From Camelus bactrianus (Eukaryota > Chordata > Mammalia > Artiodactyla > Camelidae): a DNA stretch of 64,000 nt. The notes beneath the pieces were generated by a model that saw only the letters and a program-made list of their open reading frames with translations, ran no database searches and was not told the origin of the DNA. The stretch spans positions 4,467,945-4,531,944 of the forward strand of contig NW_027413960.1 of assembly GCF_048773025.1 (NCBI RefSeq). Reading direction: 5' to 3'. Position 1 is the first letter of the stretch, and each line of letters opens with the position of its first letter. A program made the translations under genes and the position numbers. Shown piece by piece: positions 9,951 through 23,190 of this stretch.

Positions 9951-12900
9951 CACTGTAAAACCGAGTTGGAGCTAGTACCTCCCCATATATATGTGTGGAG
10001 TGGAGTTTGCAACTGAAGAGAAACTTTGTGTTCCCAACAAGCTAGGTGAAGGACGGCTTTCACACACACTTATCTCTCAGAACTGAGCATGTGGAGAGAC
10101 GTTCGTTCATCTAGCACAAAGGGAACGGGTTGCAGGAGAAACATTTACTCTGGTTTCTCAGTCTGTTTCCTAGTGCCGGTTTAAAGTTCCTGCAGTTTTC
10201 ACTGTAAAGCCGTTTTGGAGCTAGTACCTCCCCGTATATATGTATGGAGTGGAGTTTGCAACTGAAGAGAAACTTTGTGTTCCCAACAAGCTAGGTGAAA
10301 GACGGCTTTCACACACACTTATCTCTCAGAACTGAGCATGTGGAGAGATGTTCGTTCATCTAGCCCAAAGGGAACGGGTGGTAGGGGAAACTTTTACTCT
10401 GGTTTCTTGGTCTTTTTCCTAGTGGCGGTTTGAAGTTCCTGCAGTTTTCACTGTAAAACCGAGTTGGAGCTAACACCTCCCAATATATATGTATGGAGTG
10501 GAGTTTGCAACTGAAGAGAAACTTTGTGTTCCCAACAAGCTAGGTGAAGCACGGCTTTCACACACACTTATCTCTCAGAACTGAGCATGTGGAGAGACGT
10601 TCGTTCATCTAGAACAAAGGGAACGGGTTGCTGGAGGAAATTTTACTCTTGTTTCTCTGTCTGTTTCCTAGTGCCCGTTTGAAGTTCCTGCAGTTTTCAA
10701 TGTAAAACCGAGTTGGAGCTAGTACCTCCCCATATATATGTATGGAGTGGAGTTAGCAACTGAAGAGAAACTTTGTGTTCCCAACAAGCTAGGTGAAGGA
10801 CGGCTTTCACACACACTTATCTCTCAGAACTGAGCATGTGGAGAGACGTTAGTTCATCTAGCACAAATGGAACGGGTTGCAGGAGAAACTTTTACTCTGG
10901 TTTCTCATTCTTTTTCCAAGTGCCGCTTTGAAGATCCTGCAGTTTTCACTGTAAAACCGAGTTGGAGCTAGTACCTCCCCATATATATGTGTGGAGTGGA
11001 GTTTGCAACTGAAGAGAAACTTTGTGTTCCCAACAAGCTAGGTGAAGGACGGCTTTCACACACACTTATCTCTCAGAACTGAGCATGTGGAGAGACGTTC
11101 GTTCATCTAGCACAAAGGGAACGGGTTGCAGGAGAAACTTTTACTCTGGTTTCTCATTCTGTTTCCTATTGCCGGTTTGAAGTTCCTGAATTTTTCACTG
11201 TAAAACCGAGTTGGAGCTAGTACCTCCCCATATATATGTGTGGATTGGAGTTTGCAACTGAAGAGAAACTTTGTGTTCCCAACAAGCTAGGTGAAGGACG
11301 GCTTTCACACACACTTATCTCTCAGAACTGAGCATGTGGAGAGACGTTCGTTCATCTAGCACAAAGGGAACGGGTTGCAGGGGAAACTTTTACTCTGGTT
11401 TCTCAGTCTGCTTCCTAGTGCCGGTTTAAAGTTCCTGCAGTTTTCACTGTAAAGCCGTTTTGGAGCTAGTACCTCCCCGTATATATGTATGGAGTGGAGT
11501 TTGCAACTGAAGAGAAACTTTGTGTTCCCAACAAGCTAGGTGAAGGACGGCTTTCACACACACTTATCTCTCAGAACTGAGCATGTATAGAGACGTTCGT
11601 TCATCTAGCACAAAAGGAACGGGTTGCAGGAGAAAATTTTACTCTGGTTTCTCAGTCTGTTTCCTAGTGCCGGTTTGAAGTTCCTGCAGTTTTCACTGTA
11701 AAACAGATTTGGAGCTAGTACCTCCCCATATATATGTATGGAGTGGAGTTAGCAACTGAAGAGAAACTTTGTGTTCCCAACAAGCTAGGTGAAAGACGGC
11801 TTTCACACACACTTATCTCTCAGAACTGAGCATGTGGAGAGACGTTCGTTCATCTAGCACAAAGGGAACGGGTTGCAGGAGAAACTTTTACTCTGGTTTC
11901 TCAGTCTGTTTCCTAGTGCCGGTTTGAAGTTCCTGCAGTTTTCACTGTAAAACAGATTTGGAGCTAGTACTTCCCCATATATATGTATGGAGTGGAGTTT
12001 GCAACTGAAGAGAAACTTTTTGTTCCCAACAAGCTAGGTGAAGGACGGCGTTCACACACACTTATCTCTCAGAACTGAGCATGTGGAGAGACGTTCGTTC
12101 ATCTAGCCCAAAGGGAACGGGTGGTAGGGGAAACTTTTACTCTGGTTTCTCGGTCTTTTTCCTAGTGGCGGTTTGAAGTTCCTTCAGTTTTCACTGTAAA
12201 ACCGAGTTGGAGCTAGCACCTCCCAATATATATGTATGGAGTGGAGTTTGCAACTGAAGAGAAACTTTGTGTTCCCAACAAGCTAGGTGAAGGACGGCTT
12301 TCACACACACTTTACTCTCAGAACTGAGCATGTGGAGAGACGTTCGTTCATCCAGAACAAAGGGAACCGTTTGCAGTAGAATCATTTACTCTGGTTTCTC
12401 AGTCTGTTTCCTAGTGCCATTTTGATGTTCCTGCAGTTTTCACTGTAAAATCGAGTTGGAGCTAGTACCTCCCAATATATATGTATGGAGTGGAGTTTGC
12501 AACTGAAGAGAAACTTTGTGTTCCCAACAAGCTAGGTGAAGCACGGCTTTCACACACACTTATCTCTCAGAACTGAGCATGTGGAGAGACGTTCGTTCAT
12601 CTAGAACATAGGGAAAGGGTTTCTGGAGGAAATTTTACTCTTGTTTCTCTGTCTGTTTCCTAGTGCCCGTTTGAAGTTCCTGCAGTTTTCACTGTAAAAC
12701 CGAGTTGGAGCTAGTTCCTCCCCATATATATGTATGGAGTGGAGTTTGCAACTGAAGAGAAACTTTCTGTTCCCAACAAGCTAGATGAAGGACGGCTTTC
12801 ACACACAATTATCCCTCAGAACTGAGCATGTGGAGAGACGTTCGTTCATCTAGCACAAAGGGAACGGGTTGCAGGAGAAATATTTACTCTGGTTTCTCAG

Positions 12901-13469
12901 TCTGTTTCCTATTGCCGGTTTGAAGTTCCTGCAGTTTTCACTGTAAAACCGAGTTGGAGCTAGTACCTACCCATATATATGCATGGAGTGGAGATTGCAA
13001 CTGAAGAGAATCTTTGTGTTCCCAACAAGCTAGGTGAAGGACGGCTTTCACACACACTTATCTCTCAGAACTGAGCATGTATAGAGACGTTCGTTCATCT
13101 AGCACAAAGGGTACGGGTTGCAGGAGAATCTTTTACTCTTGTTTCACGGTCTGTTTCCTAGTGCCGGTTTGAAATTCCTGCAGTTTTCACTGTAAAACCG
13201 AGTTGGAGCTAGTACCTCCCCATATATATGTATGGAGTGGAGTTTGCAACTGAAGAGAAACTTTGTGTTCCCAGCAAGCTAGGTGAAGGAAGGCTTTCAC
13301 ACACACTTATCTCTCAGAACTGAGCATGTGGAGAGACGTTCGTTCATCTAGCACAAATGGAACGGTTTGCAGGAACCTTTTACTCTGGTTTCTCAGTCTG
13401 TTTCCTAGTGCCGGTTTAAAGTTCCTGCAGTTTTCACTGTAAAGCCGTTTTGTAGCTAGTACCTCCCCG
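9737..13469 (+). repeat. 15-mer HOR, tandem copy 2 (3,733 bp)
   Basis: This is the direct repeat of 6,004-9,736. Sequence shared with copy 1 continues 42 bp past the unit end to 13,511, where copy 1 has ctttttgtt and this copy has ctttgtgtt. The exchange point therefore lies within 9,737-9,778, inside one monomer (9,702 to about 9,950) that has an A-type head (taaagccgttttgtagc) and a B-like tail (ggcgttcac, actgatcatg). Both copies encode the same 64-codon minus-strand open frame (8,458-8,652 and 12,191-12,385), which only reflects their identity. Confidence 0.93.
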
Positions 13470-16400
13470 TATATATGTATGGAGTGGAGTTTGCAACTGA
13501 AGAGAAACTTTGTGTTCCCAACAAGATAGGTGAAGGACGGCTTTCACACACAATTATCCCTCAGAACTGAGGATGTGGAGAGACGTTCGTTCATCTAGCA
13601 CAAAGGGAACGGGTTGCAGGAGAAACTTTTACTCTGGTTTCTCAGTCTGTTTCCTAGTGCCGGTTTGAAGTTCCTGCAGTTTTCACTGTAAAACCGAGTT
13701 GGAGCTAGTACCTCCCCATATAAATATATGGAGTGGAATTTGCAACTGAAGAGAAACTTTGTGTTCCCAACAAGCTAGGTGAAAGTCGGCTTTCACACAC
13801 ACATATCTCTCAGAACTGAGCATGTGGAGAGACGTTCGTTCATCTAGCACAAAGGGAACGGTTTGCAGGAGAAACTTTTACTCTGGTTTCTCAGTCTTTT
13901 TCCAAGTGCCGCTTTGAAGATCCTGCAGTTTTCACTGTAAAACCGATTTGGAGCTAGTACCTCCCCATATATATGTATGGAGTGGAGTTTGCAACTGAAG
14001 AGAAACTTTGTGTTCCCAACAAGCTAGGTGAAGGACGTCTTTCACACACACATATCTCTCAGAACTGAGCATGTGGAGAGACGTTCGTTCCTCTAGCACA
14101 AAGGGAACGGGTTGCAGCAGAAACTTTTTCTCTGGTTTCTCATTCTGTTTCCTATTGCCTGTTTGAAGTTCCTGCAGTTTTCACTGTAAAACCGAGTTGG
14201 AGCTAGTACCTCCCCATATATATGTATGGAGAGGAGATTGCAACTGAAGAGAAACTTTGTGTTCCCAACAAGCTAGATGAAGGACGGCTTTCACACACAC
14301 TTATCCCTCAGAACTGAGCATGTGGAGAGACGTTCTTTCATCTAGCACAAAGGGAACTGTTTGCAGGAGAAACATTTACTCTGGTTTCTCAGTCTGTTTC
14401 CTAGTGTCGGTTTGAAGTTCCTGCAGTTTTCACTGTAAAACCAAGTTGGAGCTAGTACTTTCCCATATATATATATGGAGTGGAGATTGCAACTGAAGAG
14501 TAACTTTGTGTTCCCAACAAGCTAGGTGAAGGACGTCTTTCACACACATTTATCTCTCAGAACTGAGCATGTATAGAGACTTTCGTTCATCTAGCACAAA
14601 GGGAACGGGTTGCAGGAGAAACTTTTACTCTGGTTTCTCCGTCTTTTTCCTAGTGCCGGTTTGAAGTTCCTGCAGTTTTCACTGTAAAACCGAGTTGGAG
14701 CTAGTACCTCCCCATATATATGTGTGGAGTGGAGTTTGCAACTGAAGAGAAACTTTGTGTTCCCAACAAGCTAGGTGAAGGACGGCTTTCACACACACTT
14801 ATCTCTCAGAACTGAGCATGTGGAGAGACGTTCGTTCATCTAGCACAAAGGGAACGGTTTGCAGGAGAAACATTTACTCTGGTTTCTCAGTCTGTTTCCT
14901 AGTGCCGGTTTGAATTTCCTGCAGTTTTCACTGTAAAGCCGTGTTGGAGCTAGTACCTCCCCATATATATGTATGGAGTGGAGTTTGCAACTGAAGAGAA
15001 ACTTTGTGTTCCCAACAAGCTAGGTGAAGGACGGCTTTCACACACACTTAACTCTCAGAACTGAGCATGTGGAGAGACGTTCGTTCATCCAGAACAAAGG
15101 GAACCGTTTGCAGTAGAAACATTTACTCTGGTTTCTCAGTCTGTTTCCTACTGCCATTTTGATGTTCCTGCAGTTTTCACTGTAAAATCGAGTTGGAGCT
15201 AGTACCTCCCAATATATATGTATGGAGTGGAGTTTGCAACTGAAGAGAAACTTTGTGTTCCCAACAAGCTAGGTGAAGCACGGCTTTCACACACACTAAT
15301 TTCTCAGAACTGAGCATGTGGAGAGACGTTCGTTCATCTAGAACATAGGGAACGGGTTTCTGGAGGAAATTTTACTCTTGTTTCTCTGTCTGTTTCCTAG
15401 TGCCCGTTTGAAGTTCCTGCAGTTTTCACTGTAAAACCGAGTTGGAGCTAGTTCCTCCCCATATATATGTATGGAGTGGAGTTTGCAACTGAAGAGAAAC
15501 TTTGTGTTCCCAACAAGCTAGATGAAGGACGGCTTTCACACACACTTATCCCTCAGAACTGAGCATGTGGAGAGACGTTCGTTCATCTAGCACAAAGGGA
15601 ACGGGTTGCAGGAGAAATATTTACCCTGGTTTCTCAGTCTGTTTCCTATTCCCGGTTTGAAGTTCCTGCAGTTTTCACTGTAAAACCGAGTTGGAGCTAG
15701 TACCTACCCATATATATGTATGGAGTGGAGATTGCAACTGAAGAGAATCTTTGTGTTCCCAACAAGCTAGGTGAAGGACGGCTTTCACACACACTTATCT
15801 CTCAGAACTGAGCATGTATAGAGACGTTCGTTCATCTAGCACAAAGGGTACGGGTTGCAGGAGAACCTTTTACTCTTGTTTCACGGTCTGTTTCCTAGTG
15901 CCGTTTTGAAATTCCTGCAGTTTTCACTGTAAAACCGAGTTGGAGCTAGTACCTCCCCATATATATGTATGGAGTGGAGTTTGCAACTGAAGAGAAACTT
16001 TGTGTTCCCAGCAAGCTAGGTGAAGGAAGGCTTTCACACACACTTATCTCTCAGAACTGAGCATGTGGAGAGACGTTCGTTCATCTAGCACAAATGGAAC
16101 GGTTTGCAGGAACCTTTTACTCTGGTTTCTCAGTCTGTTTCCTAGTGCCGGTTTAAAGTTCCTGCAGTTTTCACTGTAAAGCCGTTTTGGAGCTAGTACC
16201 TCCCCGTATATATGTATGGAGTGGAGTTTGCAACTGAAGAGAAACTTTGTGTTCCCAACAAGATAGGTGAAGGACGGCTTTCACACACACTTATCTCTCA
16301 GAACTGAGCATGTGGAGAGACGTTCGTTCATCTAGCACAAAGGGAACGGGTTGCAGGAGAAACTTTTACTCTGGTTTCTCAGTCTGTTTCCTAGTGCCGG

Positions 16401-18870
16401 TTTGAAGTTCCTGCAGTTTTCACTGTAAAACCGAGTTGGAGCTAGTACCTCCCCATATAAATATATGGAGTGGAATTTGCAACTGAAGAGAAACTTTGTG
16501 TTCCCAACAAGATATGTGAAGAACGGCTTTCACACACACTTATCTCTCAGAACTGAGCATGTGGACAAACGTTCGTTCATCTAGAACAAAGGGAACGTTT
16601 TGCAGGAGAAACTTTTACTCTGGTTTCTCAGTCTGTTTCCTAGTGCCGGTTTGATGTTCCTGCAGTTTTCACTGTAAAACCGAGTTGGAGCTTGTACCTC
16701 CCCATATATATGTATGGAGTGGAGTTTGCAACTGAAGAGAAACTTTGTGTTCCCAACAAGCTAGGTGAAAGTCGGCTTTCACACACACATATCTCTCAGA
16801 ACTGAGCTTGTGGAGAGACGTTCGTTCATCTAGCACAAAGGGAAGGGTTTGCAGGAGAAACTTTTACTCTGGTTTCTCAGTCTTTTTCCAAGTGCCGCTT
16901 TGAAGATCCTGCAGTTTTCACTGTAAAACCGATTTGGAGCTAGTACCTCCCCATATATATGTATGGAGTGGAGTTTGCAACTGAAGAGAAACTTTGTGTT
17001 CCCAACAAGCTAGGTGAAGGACGTCTTTCACACACACATATCTCTCAGAACTTAGCATGTGGAGAGACGTTCGTTCCTCTAGCACAAAGGGAACGGGTTG
17101 CAGCAGAAACTTTTTCTCTGGTTTCTCATTCTGTTTCCTATTGCCTGTTTGAAGTTCCTGCAGTTTTCACTGTAAAACCGAGTTGGAGCTAGTACCTCCC
17201 CATATATATGTATGGAGTGGAGTTTGCAACTGAAGAGAAACTTTGTGTTCCCAACAAGCTAGATGAAGGACGGCTTTCACACACACTTATCCCTCAGAAC
17301 TGAGCATGTGGAGAGACGTTCTTTCATCTAGCACAAAGGGAACTGTTTGCAGGAGAAACATTTACTCTGGTTTCTCAGTCTGTTTCCTAGTGTCGGTTTG
17401 AAGTTCCTGCAGTTTTCACTGTAAAACCAAGTTGGAGCTAGTACTTTCCCATATATATATATGTAGTGGAGATTGCAACTGAAGAGTAACTTTGTGTTCC
17501 CAACAAGCTAGGTGAAGGACGTCTTTCACACACATTTATCTCTCAGAACTGAGCATGTATAGAGACTTTCGTTCATCTAGCACAAAGGGAACGGGTTGCA
17601 GGAGAAACTTTTACTCTGGTTTCTCCGTCTTTTTCCTAGTGCCGGTTTGAAGTTCCTCCAGTTTTCACTGTAAAACCGAGTTGGAGCTAGTACCTCCCCA
17701 TATATATGTGTGGAGTGGAGTTTGCAACTGAAGAGAAACTTTGTGTTCCCAACAAGCTAGGTGAAGGACGGCTTTCACACACACTTATCTCTCAGAACTG
17801 AGCATGTGGAGAGACGTTCGTTCATCTAGCACAAAGGGAACGGTTTGCAGGAGAAACTTTTACTCTGGTTTCTCAGTCTGTTTCCTAGTGCCGGTTTGAA
17901 TTTCCTGCAGTTTTCACTGTAAAGCCGTGTTGGAGCTAGTACCTCCCCATATATATGTATGGAGTGGAGTTTGCAACTGAAGAGAAACTTTGTGTTCCCA
18001 ACAAGCTAGGTGAAGCACGGCTTTCACACACACTTATCTCTCAGAACTGAGCATGTGGAGAGACGTTCGTTCATCTAGCACAAAGGGAACGGGTTGCAGG
18101 AGAAACTTTACTCTGGTTTCTCAGTCTGTTTCCTAGTGCCGGTTTGACGTTCCTGCAGTTTTCACTGTAAAATCGAGTTGGAGCTAGTACCTCCCCATAT
18201 ATATGTATGGAGAGGAGTTTGCAACTGAAGAGAAACTTTGTGTTCCCAACAAGCTAGGTGAAGGACGGCTTTCACACACAATTATCCCTCAGAACTGAGG
18301 ATGTGGAGAGACGTTCGTTCATTTAGCACAAGAGAACGGGTTGCAGGAGAAACTTTTACTCTGGTTTCTCGGTCTGTTTCCTAGTGCCGGTATAAAGTTC
18401 CTACAGTTTTCACTGTAAAACCGAGTTGGAGCTAGTACTTTCCCATATATATATATGGTGTGGAGATTGCAACTGAAGAGAAACTTTGTGTTCCCAACAA
18501 GCTAGGTGAAGGACGGCTTTCACACAAACTTATCTCTCAGAACTGAGCATGTGGAGAGACGTTCGTTCATCAAGCACAAAGGGAATGGGTTGCAGGAGAA
18601 ACTTTTACTCTGGTTTCTCATTCTGTTTCCTAGTGCCGGTTTGAAGTTCCTGCAGTTTTCACTGTAAAACCGAGTTGGAGCTAGTACCTCCCCATATATA
18701 TGTGTGGAGTGGAGTTTGCAACTGAAGAGAAACTTTGTGTTCCCAAAAAGCTAGGTGAAGGACGGCTTTCACACACACTTATCTCTCAGAACTGAGCATG
18801 TGGAGAGACGTTCGTTCATCTAGCACAAAGGGAACGGGTTGCAGGGGAAACTTTTACTCTGGATTCTCAG
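13470..18870 (+). repeat. Block 5: second module with internal 11-/12-mer repeats
   Basis: Two runs of X/E-R-G-J-K lie 2,986 bp (12 monomers) apart: about 13,780-15,025 and 16,766-18,011. They share rare strings such as gttgcagcagaaac, tattgcctg, agtgtcggtttg and aaccaagttgg. Between them lies C-D-G-H-I-A-X (15,030-16,670), a more diverged copy of 12,190-13,510 at an 11-monomer offset (2,737 bp, seen with tccagaacaa at 12,351 and 15,088). After 18,011 come L, M, an N/P hybrid and Q. The part from about 15,000 to 18,870 recurs at 42,120-45,990. Confidence 0.8.
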
Positions 18871-20279
18871 TCTGTTTCCTAGTGCCGGTTTAAAGTTCCT
18901 GCAGTTTTCACTGTAAAGCCGTTTTGGAGCTAGTACCTCCCCGTATATATGTATGGAGTGGAGTTTGCAACTGAAGAGAAACTTTGTGTTCCCAACAAGC
19001 TAGGTGAAGGACGGCTTTCACACACACTTATCTCTCAGAACTGAGCATGTGGAGAGACTTTCGTTCATCTAGCACAAAGGGAACGGGTTGCAGGAGAAAC
19101 TTTTACTCTGGTTTCTCAGTCTGTTTCCTAGTGCCGGTTTGAAGTTCCTGCCGTTTTCACTGTAAAACAGATTTGGAGCTAGTACTTCCCCATATATATG
19201 TATGGAGTGGAGTTTGCAACTGAAGAGAAACTTTTTGTTCCAAACAAGCTAGGTGAAGGACGGCGTTCACACACACTTATCTCTCAGAACTGAGCATGTG
19301 GAGAGACGTTCGTTCATCTAGCCCAAAGGAACGGGTGGTAGGGGAAACTTTTACTCTGGTTTCTCGGTCTTTTTCCTAGTGGCGGTTTGAAGTTCCTGCA
19401 GTTTTCACTGTAAAACCGAGTTGGAGCTAGCACCTCCCAATATATATGTATGGAGTGGAGTTTGCATCTGAAGAGAAACTTTGTGTTCCCAACAAGCTAG
19501 GTGAAGGACGGCTTTCACACACACTTAACTCTCAGATCTGAGCATGTGGAGAGACGTTCGTTCATCTAGAACAAAGGGAACGGTTTGCAGGAGAAACATT
19601 TACTCTGGTTTCTCAGTCTGTTTCCTAGTGCCATTTTGATGTTCCTGCAGTTTTCACTGTAAAACCGAGTTGGAGCTAGTACTTACCCATATATATGTAT
19701 GGAGTGGAGTTTGCAACTGAAGAGAAACTTTGTGTTCCCAACAAGCTAGGTGAAGCACGGCTTTCACACACACATATCTCTCAGAACTGAGCATTTGGAG
19801 AGACGTTCGTTCATCTAGCACAAAGGGAACGGGTTGCAGGAGAAACTATTACTCTGTTTTCTCAGTCTTTTTCCAAGTGCCGCTTTGAAGATCCTGCAGT
19901 TTTCACTGTAAAACCGAGTTGGAGCTAGTACCTCCCCATATATATGTATGGAGTGGAGTTTGCAACTGAAGAGAAACTTTGTGTTCCCAACAAGCTAGGT
20001 GAAGGACGGCTTTCACACACACTTATCTCTCAGAACTAAGCATGTGGAGAGACTTTCGTTCATCTAGCACAAATGGAACGGGTTGCAGGAGAAACTTTTA
20101 CTCTGGTTTCTCATTCTGTTTCCTATTGCCGGTTTGAAGTTCCTGAAATTTTCACTGTAAAAACGAGTTGGAGCTAGTACCTCCCCATATATATGTATGG
20201 AGTGGAGTTTGCAACTGAAGAGAAACTTTGTGTTCCCAACAAGCTAGATGAAGGACGGCTTTCACACACACTTATCTCT
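18871..20279 (+). repeat. Block 6: A-B-C-E-F and a G/H hybrid
   Basis: The block continues from the Q monomer. A follows at 18,909, then B, C, an E-like copy, an F-like copy with cctgaaattttc, and a hybrid with a G-like head (gctagatgaagg) and an H tail (gtatagagacg, tttgaaattcc). The B-C pair matches that at 34,347-34,844, including gcatctgaagag in the C copy. There is no non-satellite sequence. Confidence 0.7.
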
Positions 20280-23190
20280 CAGAACTGAGCATGTATAGAG
20301 ACGTTCGTTCATCTAGCACAAATGGAACGGGTTGCAGGAGAATCTTTTACTCTTGTTTCTCCGTCTGTTTCCTAGTGCCGGTTTGAAATTCCTGCAGTTT
20401 TCACTGTAAAACCGAGTTGGAGCTAGTACCTCCCCATATATATGTATGGAGTGGAGTTTGCAACTGAAGAGAAACTTTGTGTTCCCAGCAAGCTAGGTGA
20501 AGGACGGCTTTCACACACACTTATCTCTCAGAACAGAGCATGTGGAGAGACGTTCGTTCATCTAGCACAAATTGAACGGTTTGCAGGAAACTTTTACTCT
20601 GGTTTCTCAGTCTGTTTCCTAGTGCCGGTTTAAAGTTCCTGCAGTTTTCACTGTAAAGCCGTTTTGGAGCTAGTACCTCCCCGTATATATGTATGGAGTG
20701 GAGTTTGCAACTGAAGAGAAACTTTGTGTTCCCAACAAGCTAGGTGAAGGACGGCTTTCACACACACTTATCTCTCAGAACTGAGCATGTGGAGAGACGT
20801 TCGTTCATCTAGCACAAAGGGAACGGGTTGCAGGAGAAACTTTTACTCTGGTTTCTCAGTCTGTTTCCTAGTGCCGGTTTGAAGTTCCTGCAGTTTTCAC
20901 TGTAAAACCGAGTTGGAGCTAGTACCTCCCCATAAATATATATATTGAGTGGAATTTGCAACTGAAGAGAAACTTTGTGTTCCCAACAAGATAGGTGAAG
21001 AACGGCTTTCACACACACTTATCTCTCAGAACTGAGCATGTGGACAAACGTTCGTTCATCTAGAACAAAGGGAACGTTTTGCAGGAGAAACTTTTACTCT
21101 GGTTTCTCAGTCTGTTTCCTAGTGCCCGTTTGATGTTCCTGCAGTTTTCACTGTAAAACCGAGTTGGAGCTAGTACCTCCCCATATATATGTATGGAGTG
21201 GAGTTTGCAACTGAAGAGAAACTTTGTGTTCCCAACAAGCTAGGTGAAGCACGGCTTTCACACACACTTATCTCTCAGAACTGAGCATGTGGAGAGACGT
21301 TCGTTCATCTAGAACAAAGGGAACGGGTTGCTGTAGGAACTTTTACTCTGGTTTCTCTGTTTGTTTCCTAGTGCCGGTTTGAAGTTCCTGCAGTTTTCAC
21401 TGTAAAACCGAGTTGGAGCTATTTCCTCCCCATATATATGTATGGAATGGAGTTTGCAACTGAAGAGAAACTTTGTGTTCCCAACAATCTAGGTGAAAGT
21501 CGGCTTTCACACACACATATCTCTCAGAACTGAGCATGTGGAGAGACGTTCGTTCATCTAGCACAAAAGGAACGGTTTGCAGGAGAAACTTTTACTCTGG
21601 TTTCTCAGTCTTTTTCCAAGTGCCGCTTTGAAGATCCTGCAGTTTTCCCTGTAAAACCGATTTGGAGCTAGTACCTCCCCATATATATGTATGGAGTGGA
21701 GTTAGCAACTGAAGAGAAACTTTGTGTTCCCAACAAGCTAGGTGAAGGACGTCTTTCACACACACATATCTCTCAGAACTGAGCATGTGGAGAGACGTTC
21801 GTTCCTCTAGCACAAAGGGAACGGGTTGCAGGAGAAACTTTTACTCTGGATTCTCATTCTGTTTCCTATTGCCTGTTTGAAGTTCCTGCAGTTTTCACTT
21901 TAAAACCGAGTTGGAGCTAGTACCTCCCCATATATATGTAGGGAGTGGAGTTTGCAACTGAAGAGAAACTTTGTGTTCCCAACAAGCTAGATGAAGGACG
22001 GCTTTCACACACATTTATCCCTCAGAACTGAGCATGTGGAGAGACGTTCTTTCATCTAGCACAAAGGGAACTGTTTGCAGGAGAAACATTTACTCTGGTT
22101 TCTCAGTCTGTTTCCTAGTGCCGGTTTGAAGTTCCTGCAGTTTTCACTGTAAAACCGAGTTGGAGCTAGTACTTTCCCATATATATATATGGAGTGGAGA
22201 TTGCAACTGAAGAGTAACTTTGTGTTCCCAACAAGCTAGTTGAAGGACGTCTTTCACACACACTTATCTCTCTGAACTGAGCATGTATAGAGACTTTCGT
22301 TCATCTAGCACAAAAGGAACGGGTTGCAGGAGAAACTTTTACTCTGGTTTCTCCGTCTTTTTCCTAGTGCCGGTTTGAAATTCCTGCAGTTTTCACTGTA
22401 AAACTGAGTTGGAGCTAGTACCTCCCCATATATATGTGTGGAGTGGAGTTTGCAACTGAAGAGAAACTTTGTGTTCCCAACAAGCTAGGTGAAGGACGGC
22501 TTTCACACACAATTATCCCTCAGAACTGAGGATGTGGAGAGACGTTCGTTCATCTAGCACAAAGAGAACGGGTTGCAGGAGAAACTTTTACTCTGGTTTC
22601 TCGGTCTGTTTCCTAGTGCCGGTATAAAGTTCCTGCAGTTTTCTCTGTAAAACCGAGTTGGAGCTAGTACTTTCCCATATATATATATATGGAGTGGAGA
22701 TTGCAACTGAAGAGAAACTTTGTGTTCCCAACAAGCTAGGTGAAGGACGGCTTTCACACACAATTATCTCTCAGAACTGAGCATGTATAGAGACTTTCGT
22801 TCATCTAGCACAAAGGGAACGGGTTGCAGGAAAAACTTTTACTCTGGTTTCTCGGTCTGTTTCCTAGTGCCGGTTTGAAGTTCCTGCAGTTTTCACTGTA
22901 AAACCGAGTTGGAGCTAGTACCTCCCCATATATATGTATGGAGTGGAGTTTGCAACTGAAGAGTAACTTTGTGTTCCCAACAAGCTAGGTGAAGGACGGC
23001 TTTCACACACACTTATCTCTCAGAACTGAGCTTATGGAGAGACGTTCGTACATCTAGCACAAATGGAACGGTTTGCAGGACAAACTTTTACTCTGGTTTC
23101 TCAGTCTGTTTCCTATTGCCGGTTTGAAGTTCCTGCAGTTTTCACTGTAAAGCCGTGTTGAAGCTAGTACCTCCCCATATATATGTATGG
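20280..23190 (+). repeat. Block 7: I-A-X-D-E-R-G-J-M-N-O run, left copy
   Basis: The types follow the same order, with the same rare bases, as at 30,735-33,645, at an offset of about 10,454-10,456 bp (42 monomers). Checked anchors are A starts at 20,649 and 31,105, and J starts at 22,145 and 32,599. Shared rare strings are gctatttcctcc, cgttcctctagc, catttatccctc and actgaggatg. Small differences separate the copies, such as an extra AT pair near 22,676 and cataaatatatatattgag near 20,931, so the duplication is older than the 15-mer one. Confidence 0.82.
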
